A DNA stretch of 64,000 bases, from assembly GCF_003369915.1 (NCBI RefSeq), contig NW_022881614.1, forward strand, positions 16,036,336-16,100,335. Reading direction: 5' to 3'. Source of the DNA: Drosophila miranda (lineage: Eukaryota; Arthropoda; Insecta; Diptera; Drosophilidae). Shown in pieces: positions 12,001 to 22,596 of the stretch. Below the pieces are notes generated by a model that was not told where the DNA came from, did no database searches, and saw nothing but the letters and a program-made list of their open reading frames with translations. Each line of letters begins with the position of its first letter. The first letter of the stretch is position 1. The position numbers were made by a program, and so were the translations under genes.

Positions 12001-12628
12001 CGAGAGCGCATAATAGCCCGTTTTGGGGCGCCCAATGTCTTCATTACGGACAATGGGGTTGCAATTTGCCAGCAGGGCATTTACAAGATTCCTGGAGCAG
12101 CTAGGAGTTCGCCACCAGTTTACGGCGCCATACACGCCGCAAGAGAATCCGACAGAGCGAACGAACAGAACGGTAAAGATCATGATAGCTCAGTTCACCG
12201 AGGGTGATCAAAGGTGTTGGGATGAAAAATGGCCAGAGCTAATGCTGGCCATGAGTTCGGGAGTGTCGGATACAACGGGATATTCACCGGCGTTCGTGGT
12301 GCAAGGAAGGGAACCCCGGCTGCCAAAGGCCCTATATGACGAGGAGACGGTAGGCACGGGACAAGGCACAGAGACGCCGGATGAAAAGAGAAGAAGACCG
12401 TGGAGACCCAAAGTGGGAGAGGTCGTGTGGGCCAAACAGCACCACCTTTCCAATGCAGCGGAGGGATTCGCCGCGAAGCTGGCACCAAGGTACGATGGGC
12501 CATACCAGATAGAGGACTTTATATCCCCGGTTATCTGCAACCTAAGAAAGGAGGGCGACAGGAAGAAGAGAACGGCACACATACGAGATCTGAAACCCCA
12601 ACCCGAGGAGCGAGAGACACAGGGGTGA
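9031..12628 (+). pseudogene. Gypsy pol (reverse transcriptase, RNase H, integrase), disrupted
   Basis: The reverse transcriptase begins at about 9031 and is split at 9215/10306 by a Helitron inserted within a K-K-N/N-G-K stretch. After the insertion come F-A-Y-Q-D-D (about 10620-10640), the RNase H start T-D-A-S-D near 11075, an integrase zinc-binding H-H-C-C region (about 11560-11790), the core D-F-V-G-P and T-D-N-G motifs (about 11870-12060), and the downstream glutamate region. The reading frame changes near 11530 and again near 12060, and an in-frame TGA lies at 11863-11865. The remaining frame ends with TGA at 12626-12628. With an insertion, two frame changes and a stop, this copy cannot make a functional polymerase. 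Confidence 0.82.
9216..10305 (-). mobile_element. Complete Helitron (DINE-1/ISY-like) inserted in gypsy reverse transcriptase
   Basis: This runs from CGAGGGGGAACGTTG to TTGAGTATCGGGTATAA with all internal blocks and a GGACGGAC microsatellite at about 10117-10165. RT coding sequence joins precisely across it, which proves it arrived later and gives clean edges. The flanks show A on the left and T after an A-run on the right, with no clear target duplication, as expected of Helitrons. It carries GTTAGAGAGAGACAGAGTG near 9818-9837. Confidence 0.9.
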
Positions 12629-12782
12629 AGGAGAATGGCTGTAATAGGTCGCCCTAAAGGGTCACGCAGGACCAGGAACGGAAGAGAGCCACGCAGGACA
12701 CTGGGGAAGGGTGCCGCGCAGGACACGCACGAGACTCGTCAGCACGCAGGGTGATGGACTTGTGCACTTAGATTTAAAAAAA

Positions 12783-13860
12783 CGAGGGGGAACGTTGTGA
12801 GTTGCTGCGGACACCGCAACTCTACAGTTATACCCGATACTAAGTAGGTATGGCTCCCCTCCGGCAGACGCCGCTAATATTACACGACACGACAAAGAGT
12901 GCGTGCGAGAGAGACAGAAAATCAGTCTGAGCGTGACGTCGGGGGCTGCGCGGCCACTGCAAATTGATTTCTTGCTTTTGGCTACAAAAATGATCCGCTC
13001 TGATCCAGATTCAGCAATCTGATAGATTGGTCATTATCTATGATTCTGCGTTTTTAGTTTTCTCGAATGTGCAATATTGTGGATGCAACAGATTTTCGTC
13101 CTTTGTGGGGGCGGAAGGGGGTGGGGCGAAATTTTGAGATATACGTTTTATAGTGAGATCTAACAGGAGTGCGGATACTAAATTTGGTTACTCTACCGTT
13201 AATAGTCTGAGATTTGTGAATATCCCCAGATTTTCGTCCTTCACGGGGCGGAAGGGGGTGTGGCGAAATTTTGAAACAAACTCGTCTCGGTCCGATATAT
13301 TAGGAGTGTGGATACCAAATTTGGTTGCTCTAGCTTTTGTAGTCTCTGAGATCTAGGCGCTAATGTTTTACTCTAAGCAAAGCCGCCTATGCTACGTGTG
13401 TGTTAGAGAGAGACAGGGAGAGAAAAAATGAAATTGTTTTCTTGATGCTGGCTATAATAATAACACGATCCAATTCAGATTCTGCAATCTAAGATATGGT
13501 CATTCTCTACGATTCTGCGTTTTTGGTTTTCTCATATCTTTAAAATTGTGGATGCCACAGATTTTCGTCCTTTGTGGGGGCGGAAGTGGGCGGGGCGAAG
13601 TTTTGAAATATTTTTGTAGCAGTGACATATCACAGAAGTCTGGATCCAAAACATCGTTGCTCTAGCTCTTATAGTCTTTGAGCACTAGGCGATGAAGGGG
13701 ACGGACAGAAGGACAGACGGACAGACGGACGGACGGACAGACAGACAGGGCTCAATCGACTCGGCTATTGATGCTGATCAAGAATATATATACTTTATGG
13801 GTCGGAAACGATTCCTTCTGGACGTTACACACATCCACTTTTACCACAAATCTAATATAC
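12783..13860 (-). mobile_element. Helitron H1 between pol and the third ORF (TATACCC end lost)
   Basis: The left edge is CGAGGGGGAACG, complete. The right edge reaches TCTAATATAC and is interrupted by a 76-base insert, after which a few C residues run directly into the third-ORF leader. The terminal hairpin is therefore missing. It has the subfamily marker GCAAAGCCGCCTATGC and the single-base variant TTTATGGGTCGG, which are used below to recognise its descendants. Confidence 0.85.
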
Positions 13861-13936
13861 TCCTCCGGATAACTAAGGGCCATATTGGCCTATGCGTGGC
13901 CCCGCTGAGGGCCGTCCGGGTTAACCTAACCTAACC
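13861..13936. mobile_element. 76-bp insert with 8-bp target duplication and telomere-like tail (first of three)
   Basis: The insert begins TCCTCCGGATAACTAAGG and ends GGTTAACCTAACCTAACC. It is flanked by TAATATAC on both sides (13853-13860 and 13937-13944), an 8-bp target duplication inside the Helitron. The tail holds CCTAA units. It has no coding capacity. I do not recognise the family; a very short non-autonomous DNA transposon or the 3' end of a retroposon are both possible. Confidence 0.6.
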
Positions 13937-13948
13937 TAATATACCCCC

Positions 13949-15182
13949 GAAATCGGATAGAGAGCGGAGAGCGCGACGGCACTCACACAACCAGGGGAAA
14001 GATGCCGTTAGAGAGCGCGGCCGGCAGAGAGACGAGGCTGAGGGCCATGAGTACAAACGCAACAACCGTTAGAACCAGGCAAGAGAGACCGAAACACGGA
14101 GCACCGGCACCGGTAGAGGGAACGATTGGCAATGCAACGCGTGTATATAGGCGGGTGGAAAACGGAACAGCGAACACTTGAAGGTAATTATCACCAGAAA
14201 GAACGCAAGAAAAAATAGCAAGAATAAAAGATGGAGATGAAACGCGGGCTCAACCACGAGGATGGCAGGAAGAAGATGGAGGATATTATGGCCTTCCTGG
14301 AGGAGCAACAGGCGATCGTGGGAGAAGGGGGCTATCGCGCCGGTACTTCTCGTCAGCGACGGGCGTCTTTGCTCTCGCGTAGCGACGAGGAGGATGGGTG
14401 CGATGGCTCCCAGTTCCTTCAACTGCTGGCCTCGCCGTTGGTGTCACCGGCGCCGTCGGGGCACGACTCGGTGTCGCCGACGGTGTCATCGGATTAGGGC
14501 GCCGAGGAGGGCGACGACGAGGTCCTATGCACCGGCGGCCCGCGCGCGCCAACCGCTCAATAGAAGGCCAGGTGGAGACGGCAGCAAGGGGCGGAGCCGG
14601 AGACGAGGAATGGAAGGCCGCTGACCCTGCGCGACAAAATCGAGGCGGTGAGGCGGAGGTTTCAGGAGGCGACGCCGGAGGAGAAGTGCCGGATGCACCG
14701 AGTGCTGGAGAGGGCGCGGGCGATCAGGCGGCGGAGGGACGAGCGGAAGGAGGCGCGGCGGCGACAGGCGGAAAGAGCCGCCAGTACGGAGGAGCACGGC
14801 CAAGAGAGCGACGAGGCGCCGCCACCCCCACCCTGGTGCTGCCGCCGATGCAGCCCCGGACCGACGAGGCGGAGACCGAGGGGGCGCAGCCCCAGGCCAC
14901 GGGCAAGCAGGCTACGAACCCCGAGGCCGAGTGGCAGCGGCGGCTGCAGCAGGCCGAGGAGGAGGAGGGCGAGCTGTGGCAGCCTACGCCACCGGCCGAG
15001 GATGACGAGGGCCCCGAGAGGCGGCAGCCGCAGGCCGAGGAGGAGGAGGGCGAGCTGTGGCAGCCTACGCCACCGGCCGAGGATGACGAGGGCCCCGAGA
15101 GGCGGCAGCCGCAGGCCGAGGAGGAGCAGCAGCAGCAGCAGCACCAGCACCAGCAGCACCAGCACCAGCAGCAGCACCAGCA

Positions 15183-15218
<36 letters not shown>

Positions 15219-15891
15219 GCAGCACCAGCATCCGCATCACCAGCAGCAGGGGCAGGAGCAGTGGCAGCAGCAACCACAGTGGAGCGGACCGGAGGCGGCC
15301 GTAATGGGACCGTACGTATCGCAGGAGGTGCGGACCGCCGTGCGCCAGGGGATGGTGTGGCACCACCAGACCCTGCACATCACGTGGGCCTCGGGGCCCG
15401 CCCCGAGCGAAGCCCAGCCAGAGGCCGGCGCCCGGGTGTGGGAGGAGATTCCACGCGGCAGCAACAACAGGGACCCGCGGAGGAGGGACCCCGGACCCGC
15501 CCCCACGACCTCAGCGGCAGCAATGGCGACGGCGGAGGCAGCGACGCGGACTGCAGAAGCGGCGAAGGTGACAGCAGAGACGCAGGCCGCGGAAATGGCG
15601 ACGGCGGCCCAGACGGCGACGGCGGTCCAGACGGCGACGGCCGAGGCAGCGGCAGACACGGCGACGGCGGAGGCGGCGACGCGAACGGCAGAGGCGGCGA
15701 CGACGGCAGCCGGGACGCAGACCGCGGAAACGTCGACGGCGGTCCAGACAGCGACGGCCGAGGCAGCGGCAGAGGCGGCGACGGCGGCAGCAGGGACGCA
15801 GACCGCGGAAACGGCGACGGCGGCCCAGACGGCGACGGCCGAGGCAGCGGCAGAAGCAGAGACGCGGACCGCGGAAACGGCGACGGCGGCC
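13949..15891 (+). pseudogene. Gypsy third ORF region, copy 1 (truncated)
   Basis: This holds the same leader and ORFs as copies 2 and 3. A TATA-like GTGTATATAGGCGG lies near 14143. An 88-codon frame starts at ATG 14231 and overlaps a long frame from about 14398. That frame contains two copies of a 29-residue repeat (E-E-E-E-G-E-L-W-Q-P-T-P), a poly-Q/H tract (about 15127-15250) and an A/T-rich-residue tract (alanine and threonine). The coding sequence breaks off at 15891, where it is fused in frame to the middle of a Helitron, so the C-terminus seen in copy 2 is lost. Confidence 0.7.
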
Positions 15892-16690
15892 TCGAATGTG
15901 CAATATTGTGGATGCAACAGATTTTCGTCCTTTGTGGGGGCGGAAGGGGGTGGGGCGAAATTTTGAGATATACGTTTTATAGTGAGATCTAACAGGGGTG
16001 CGGATACTAAATTTGGTTACTCTAGCGTTAATAGTCTGAGATTTGTGAATATCCCCAGATTTTCGTCCTTTACGGGGGCGGAAGGGGGTGTGGCGAAATT
16101 TTGAAACAAACTCGTCTCGGTCCGATATATTAGGAGTGTGGATACCAAATTTGGTTGCTCTAGCTTTTGTAGTCTCTGAGATCTAGGCGCTAATGTTTTA
16201 CTCTAAGCAAAGCCGCCTATGCTACGTGAGTGTTAGAGAGAGACAGGGCGAGAAAAAATGAAATTGTTTTCTTGATGCTGGCTATAATAATAACACGATC
16301 CAATTCAGATTCTGCAATCTAAGATATGGTCATTCTCTACGATTCTGCGTTTTTGGTTTTCTCATATCTTTAAAATTGTGGATGCCACAGATTTTCGTCC
16401 TTTGTGGGGGCGGAAGTGGGCGGGGCGAAGTTTTGAAATATTTTTGTAGCAGTGACATATCACAGAAGTCTGGATCCAAAACATCGTTGCTCTAGCTCTT
16501 ATAGTCTTTGAGCACTAGGCGATGAAGGGGACGGACAGAAGGACAGACGGACAGACGGACGGACGGACAGACAGACAGGGCTCAATCGACTCGGCTATTG
16601 ATGCTGATCAAGAATATATATACTTTATGGGTCGGAAACGATTCCTTCTGGACGTTACACACATCCACTTTTACCACAAATCTAATATAC
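15892..16690 (-). mobile_element. Helitron H2, duplicate of the right two thirds of H1
   Basis: The sequence starts in the middle of the element at TCGAATGTGCAATATTG, the equivalent of about 13069 in H1. It matches H1 in its marker variants (AATAGTCTGAGATTTGTG, TTTATGGGTCGG, GCAAAGCCGCCTATGC). The left junction lies inside the third ORF with at most one or two bases of shared sequence. It therefore looks like the join of a tandem duplication of about 2.8 kb rather than a new insertion. Confidence 0.85.
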
Positions 16691-16766
16691 TCCTCCGGAT
16701 AACTAAGGGCCATATTGGCCTATGCGTGGCCCCGCTGAGGGCCGTCCGGGTTAACCTAACCTAACC
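16691..16766. mobile_element. 76-bp insert, second copy
   Basis: Same sequence and position within the Helitron as the insert at 13861, with the same TAATATAC repeats on both sides. It was carried along by the tandem duplication, not inserted independently. Confidence 0.6.
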
Positions 16767-17058
16767 TAATATACCCCCGAAATCGGATAGAGAGCGGAGA
16801 GCGCGACGGCACTCACACAACCATGGGAAAGATGCCGTTAGAGAGTGCGGCCGGCAAAGAGACGAGGCTGAGGGCCATGAGTACAAACGCAACAACCGTT
16901 AGAACCAGGCAAGAGACCGAAACACGGAGCACCGGCACCGGTAGAGGGAACGCTTGGCAAAGCAACGCGTGTATATAGGCGGGTGGAAAACGGAACAGCG
17001 AACACTTGAAGGTAATTATCACCAGAAAGAACGCAAGAAAAAGTAGCAAGAATAAAAG

Positions 17059-18010
17059 ATGGAGATGAAACGCGGGCTCAACCACGAGGATGGCAGGAAG
17101 AAGATGGAGGATATTATGGCCTTCCTGGAGGAGCAACAGGCGATCGTGGGAGAAGGGGGCTATCGCGCCGGTACTTCTCGTCAGCAACGGGCGTCTTTGC
17201 TCTCGCGTAGCGACGAGGAGGATGGGTGCGACGGCTCCCAGTTCCTTCAACTGCTGGCCTCGCCGTTGGTGTCACCGGCGCCGTCGGGGCACGACTCGGT
17301 GTCGCCGACGGTGTCATCGGATTAGGGCGCCGAGGAGGGCGACGACGAGGTCCTATGCACCGACGGCCCGCGCGCGCCAACCGCTCAATAGAAGGCCAGG
17401 TGGAGACGGCAGCAAGGGGCGGAGCCGGAGACGAGGAATGGAAGTCCGCTGACCCTGCGCGACAAAATCGAGGCGGTGAGGCGGAGGTTTCAGGAGGCGA
17501 CGCCGGAGGAGAAGCGCCGGATGCACCGAGTGCTGGAGAGGGCGTGGTCGATCAGGCGGCGGAGGGACGAGCGGAAGGAGGCGCGGCGGCGACAGGCGGA
17601 AAGAGCCGCCAGTACGGAGGAGCACGGCCAAGAGAGCGACGAGGCGCCGCCACCCCCACCCTGGTGCTGCCGCCGATGCAGCCCCGGACCGACGAGGCGG
17701 AGACCGAGGGGGCGCAGCCCCAGGCCACGGGCAAGCAGGCTACGAACCCCGAGGCCGAGTGGCAGCGGCGGCTGCAGCAGGCCGAGGAGGAGGAGGGCGA
17801 GCTGTGGCAGCCTACGCCACCGGCCGAGGATGACGAGGGCCCCGAGAGGCGGCAGCCGCAGGCCGAGGAGGAGGAGGGCGAGCTGTGGCAGCCTACGCCA
17901 CCGGCCGAGGATGACGAGGGCCCCGAGAGGCGGCAGCCGCAGGCCGAGGAGGAGCAGCAGCAGCAGCAGCACCAGCACCAGCAGCACCAGCACCAGCAGC
18001 AGCACCAGCA

Positions 18011-18046
<36 letters not shown>

Positions 18047-19070
18047 GCAGCACCAGCATCCGCATCACCAGCAGCAGGGGCAGGAGCAGTGGCAGCAGCA
18101 ACCACAGTGGAGGGGACCGGAGGCGGCCGTAATGGGACCGTACGTATCGCAGGAGGTGCGGACCGCCGTGCGCCAGGGGATGGTGTGGCACCACCAGACC
18201 CTGCACATCACGTGGGCCTCGGGGCCCGCCCCGAGCGAAGCCCAGCCAGAGGCCGGCGCCCGGGTGTGGGAGGAGATTCCACGCGGCAGCAACAACAGGG
18301 ACCCGCGGAGGAGGGACCCCGGACCCGCCCCCACGACCTCAGCGGCAGCAATGGCGACGGCGGAGGCAGCGACGCGGACTGCAGAAGCGGCGAAGGTGAC
18401 AGCAGAGACGCAGGCCGCGGAAATGGCGACGGCGGCCCAGACGGCGACGGCGGTCCAGACGGCGACGGCCGAGGCAGCGGCAGAGGCGGCGACGGCGGCA
18501 GCAGGGACGCAGACCGCGGAAACGTCGACGGCGGTCCAGACAGCGACGGCCGAGGCAGCGGCAGAGGCGGCGACGGCGGCAGCAGGGACGCAGACCGCGG
18601 AAACGGCGACGGCGGCCCAGACGGCGACGGCCGAGGCAGCGGCAGAAGCAGAGACGCGGACCGCGGAAACGGCGACGGCGGCCCAGACAGCAACGGCCGA
18701 GGCAGCAGCGACGGCGACGACAGCCCCGACGGAGGTGGAACTCGAGGCGTGGGAGCGCGGATCGTGGGTGTGGCCCGCACCGGAGAGGTCGACGGCGGCC
18801 GAGCGCCCGGCTCTGAAGCGGCAGGCCTCCTGCCCGGAGCCCTGTGCAGGACCGAAGCGACCGGCCCTGCAACGGCAGAGCTCGGCACCGGCAGCCACGG
18901 TCCACTGGACGGCGATCCCGCGGGAGGAGTGGCCGGCGGCGGTGGTCCGCGCGCAGACCCAGATTCGCCTCGTGGGTAGGAGGGTGAAGAAGCTGGTGAG
19001 CGAGCGGGGTACCCGGTACCGCATTGCGATGTCGGCCACACGCACGGAGGTGTTCCGCGAACAAAAGTAG
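17059..19070 (+). CDS. Gypsy third ORF in the env position, copy 2 (complete)
   Basis: An 88-codon frame starts at ATG 17059. It overlaps, in another frame, a 614-codon frame from 17226 to the stop at 19070. The long frame has a charged N-terminal part, two 29-residue repeats with the core G-E-L-W-Q-P-T-P, a poly-Q/H tract (about 17955-18075), a long alanine/threonine/glutamate repeat tract and a basic C-terminal segment containing R-R-V-K-K-L. I see no signal peptide, membrane span or fusion-peptide-like segment, so it does not look like an envelope protein. A third frame also reads as a charged helix around 17476-17620, so the true product may require splicing or frameshifting, or the gene may be broken. 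It sits after pol and before the polypurine tract. The function is unknown. Confidence 0.5.
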
Positions 19071-19424
19071 GGGGAAAAAAAAGGAAAAGGAAAAAAAGAG
19101 CAAAAGGGGTCGAAAAAAAGGGGTGAAAAAACAAGGGCGAAACACGCGGGAAGAAAATGAATAAAGAGAAGACGAAAAAGAGAAAAGTGGAATACTTACT
19201 GGGGAGAAATATCGAGTGGATCGCCTAAACGCCCCTACACCTTATCGATAGGCGGGGAGACGACCCAGCCAGAAAATTGCAAGGGCTGGCAGCGCCGCCC
19301 GAGCAAAGGCGCCAGGGCGCCCGTGATCCCAGATGTAGTAAGGAGTGCGCGTAAAATGGGGCCGTTTGAATGGGGAAAGCACACTCCGTCGCAAGGTCGC
19401 GGAAAACGGGAGTATTCCGCTGCG
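19071..19424 (+). other. Gypsy 3' untranslated region after the third ORF
   Basis: After the stop come A/G-rich runs (about 19070-19190), then a GC-rich stretch leading to the polypurine tract. No further coding frame is convincing. The same segment follows copy 3 at 23660-24029. Confidence 0.5.
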
Positions 19425-19440
19425 GGAAGAAAGAGGGGGG
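19425..19440 (+). other. Polypurine tract of the gypsy element
   Basis: GGAAGAAAGAGGGGGG lies directly before the LTR start TGTGAGG. This is the expected plus-strand primer site, and it shows that the third ORF belongs to the 3' end of the same element. The same tract recurs before 24030. Confidence 0.8.
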
Positions 19441-20250
19441 TGTGAGGAACCGCGGTTCCCACAGGCCGAATTCGACCAAAGCATAGCCGGATAAAGGCGG
19501 TGGGACGGTCGGATAAAGGCTGATGGCTGGCTGGATAAGGCGAAGGTCAGCCCAGATACCCACGGATATCCGGATGCGGCGAAGAGGCCAAGGGCCCCGA
19601 GAGGAGAAGTATCCCGCTCTCGGAGCGAGAGAAACGCGAGAGGCAGAGGAGACGGCGGGATCGGGCCGGCAGAGATACGACGCATGACCAAATATGGGCA
19701 TGGGATCACGCCACCGGCCAGGCCCCGTTACGAAGGCCGTGGAAACCAGGAGACGGCGATGGAAAACTACCAACGCCGAGCCGGGGCCCGTCAAGGGGCT
19801 ATAAAAGGAGGCTGCGGCGACGAAGCGGGTCTCGTTTTCCGTGGAGAAGGGATCGCGCGCGCACGTTGAAACCCCGCCGAAACGTAAGAGTGATACCCGG
19901 TACGGTTCGAAGAAGTGCAGTGAAGTGAATAGCAACAGGAAGACAGGCCCCGCCTGCCCCAGAGTGAGTCTAAGTTAAGAGGTGATCCACAGTTGCCGGC
20001 GGAAGCTAAGAGGGGAGTGCGAGACGTGGAGTGCGGATTTGCGTGGCGGGCCAAAGCAATAGCGGATGTCAAACTGGCCCAATCATTAGCCTCAACGCTG
20101 CCACACCCGACGAGAGCCCACGCGTGGTGGAGATCCATAGATAAGTTGAATTGTAGCATCTAGCCCTAAGTCCTAATATAATTACGAATAAAGAGAAATT
20201 CGATTAAAGAAAAGGAAGGTCTTATCATTTGTCGTTGGGGGCAACAATAA
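19441..20250 (+). repeat. Internal LTR copy, cut at the Helitron insertion point
   Basis: This holds the first 810 bases of the LTR, ending at GGGGGCAACAATAA, exactly where the Helitron interrupts the final 3' LTR. The last 77 bases of the LTR are missing here. Ending at that position is explained by recombination between Helitrons (see findings). Confidence 0.85.
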
Positions 20251-21325
20251 CGAGGGGGAACGTTGTGAGTTGCTGCGGACACCGCAACTCTACAGTTATC
20301 CCCGATACTAAGTCAGTATGGCTCTCCTCCGGCAGACGCCGCTAATATTGAACCACACGACAAAGAGTGCGTGCGAGAGAGACAGAAAATCAGTCTGAGC
20401 GTGACGTCGGGCGCTGCGTAGCCACTGAAAATTGATTTCTTGCTTTTGGCTACAAAAATTATCCGATCTGATCCAGATTTAGCAATCTGATAGATATGGT
20501 CATTATCTATGATTCTGCGCTTTTAGTTTTCTCGAATGTGCAATATTGTGGATGCAACAGATTTTCGTCTTTTGTGGGGGCGGAAGGGGGTGGGGCGAAG
20601 TTCTGAGATATACGTTTTATAGTGAGATCTAACAGAAGTGCGGATACCAAATTTGGTTACTCTAGCCTTTATAGTCTCTGAGATTTGTGGATGCCACAGA
20701 TTTTCGTCCTTTGCGGGGGCGGAAGGGGGTGTGGCGAAATTTGGACACAAAACGGTCAAGGTCCGATATCACAGGAGTGTGGATACCAAATTTGGTTGCT
20801 CTGGCTCTTATAGGTTCTGAGATCCTTGAACTCATATTTTGCAATTGACAAAACCGACCATGAAACCTGTGTGTTAGAGAGAGACAGAGCGAGAAAGAAT
20901 GAAATTGTTTTCTTGATTCTGGCTATAATCATTTTACGATCTGGTTCAGATTTTGCACTGTAGAAGATATGGTCATCCTCGCCGATTCTGCGTTTTTGGT
21001 TTTATCGTATCTTTAAAAATGTGGATGCCACAGATTTTCGTCCTTTGTGGGGGCGGAAGTGGGCGGGGCGAAGTTTTGAAATATTTTTGTAGCAGTGACA
21101 TATCACAGAAGTCTGGATCCAAAACATCGTTGCTCTAGCTCTTATAGTCTTTGAGCACTAGGCGCTGAAGGGGACGGACGGACGGACGGACGGACGGACG
21201 GACGGACAGACAGGGCTCAATCGACTCGGCTATTGATGCTGATCAAGAATATATATACTTTATGGGTCGGAAACGATTCCTTCTGGACGTTACACACATC
21301 CACTTTTACCACAAATCTAATATAC
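20251..21325 (-). mobile_element. Helitron H3, a chimera of H4 (left) and H1 (right)
   Basis: Its left flank is LTR, like H4. Its right flank is the 76-bp insert plus third-ORF leader, like H1. Internal markers agree. The left part has CTAATATTGAACCACACGAC and TTTTATCGTATCTTTAAAAATG, as in H4. The right end has TTTATGGGTCGG, as in H1, where H4 has TTTATGGGGTCGG. The crossover lies between about 21045 and 21262. Confidence 0.85.
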
Positions 21326-21401
21326 TCCTCCGGATAACTAAGGGCCATATTGGCCTATGCGTGGCCCCGCTGAGGGCCGTCCGGGTTAACCTAACCTAAC
21401 C
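21326..21401. mobile_element. 76-bp insert, third copy
   Basis: Identical placement to the other two, between TAATATAC repeats. It marks the H1-derived right end of H3. Confidence 0.6.
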
Positions 21402-21695
21402 TAATATACCCCCGAAATCGGATAGAGAGCGGAGAGCGCGACGGCACTCACACAACCAGGGGAAAGATGCCGTTAGAGAGCGCGGCCGGCAGAGAGACGA
21501 GGCTGAGGGCCATGAGTACAAACGCAACAACCGTTAGAACCAGGCAAGAGAGACCGAAACACGGAGCACCGGCACCGGTAGAGGGAACGATTGGCAATGC
21601 AACGCGTGTATATAGGCGGGTGGAAAACGGAACAGCGAACACTTGAAGGTAATTATCACCAGAAAGAACGCAAGAAAAAGTAGCAAGAATAAAAG

Positions 21696-22560
21696 ATGGA
21701 GATGAAACGCGGGCTCAACCACGAGGATGTCAGGAAGAAGATGGAGGATATTATGGCCTTCCTGGAGGAGCAACAGGCGATCGTGGGAGAAGGGGGCTAT
21801 CGCGCCGGTACTTCTCGTCAGCGACGGGCGTCTTTGCTCTCGCGTAGCGACGAGGAGGATGGGTGCGATGGCTCCCAGTTCCTTCAACTGCTGGCCTCGC
21901 CGTTGGTGTCACCGGCGCCGTCGGGGCACGACTCGGTGTCGCCGACGGTGTCATCGGATTAGGGCACCGAGGAGGGCGACGACGAGGTCCTATGCACCGG
22001 CGGCCCGCGCGCGCCAACCGCTCAATAGAAGGCCAGGTGGAGACGGCAGCAAGGGGCGGAGCCGGAGACGAGGAATGGAAGGCCGCTGACCCTGCGCGAC
22101 AAAATCGAGGCGGTGAGGTGGAGGTTTCAGGAGGCGACGCCGGAGGAGAAGCGCCGGATGCACCGAGTGCTGGAGAGGGCGCGGGCGATCAGGCGGCGGA
22201 GGGACGAGCGGAAGGAGGCGCGGCGGCGACAGGCGGAAAGAGCCGCCAGTACGGAGGAGCACGGCCAAGAGAGCGACGAGGCGCCGCCACCCCCACCCTG
22301 GTGCTGCCGCCGATGCAGCCCCGGACCGACGAGGCGGAGACCGAGGGGGCGCAGCCCCAGGCCACGGGCAAGCAGGCTACGAACCCCGAGGCCGAGTGGC
22401 AGCGGCGGCTGCAGCAGGCCGAGGAGGAGGAGGGCGAGCTGTGGCAGCCTACGCCACCGGCCGAGGATGACGAGGGCCCCGAGAGGCGGCAGCCGCAGGC
22501 CGAGGAGGAGCAGCAGCAGCAGCAGCACCAGCAGCACCAGCACCAGCAGCAGCACCAGCA

Positions 22561-22596
<36 letters not shown>

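Noticed and set aside
13918..13942. Telomere array of TTAGG type
   Set aside because: Only about three CCTAA units occur, inside a 76-base insert with its own target duplication. This is not a chromosome end.
15127..15250. Poly-Q/H tract as evidence for a host transcription factor gene
   Set aside because: It lies between the pol gene and the polypurine tract of the gypsy element and is repeated with it in three copies, so it belongs to the element.
18065..19045. Long antisense open frames (over 200-300 codons) opposite the third ORF, also at 15237-15917 and 22615-23634
   Set aside because: They are shadows of GC-rich, repetitive coding DNA. Their composition is a mirror of the sense repeats, and they have no plausible start context or protein character.
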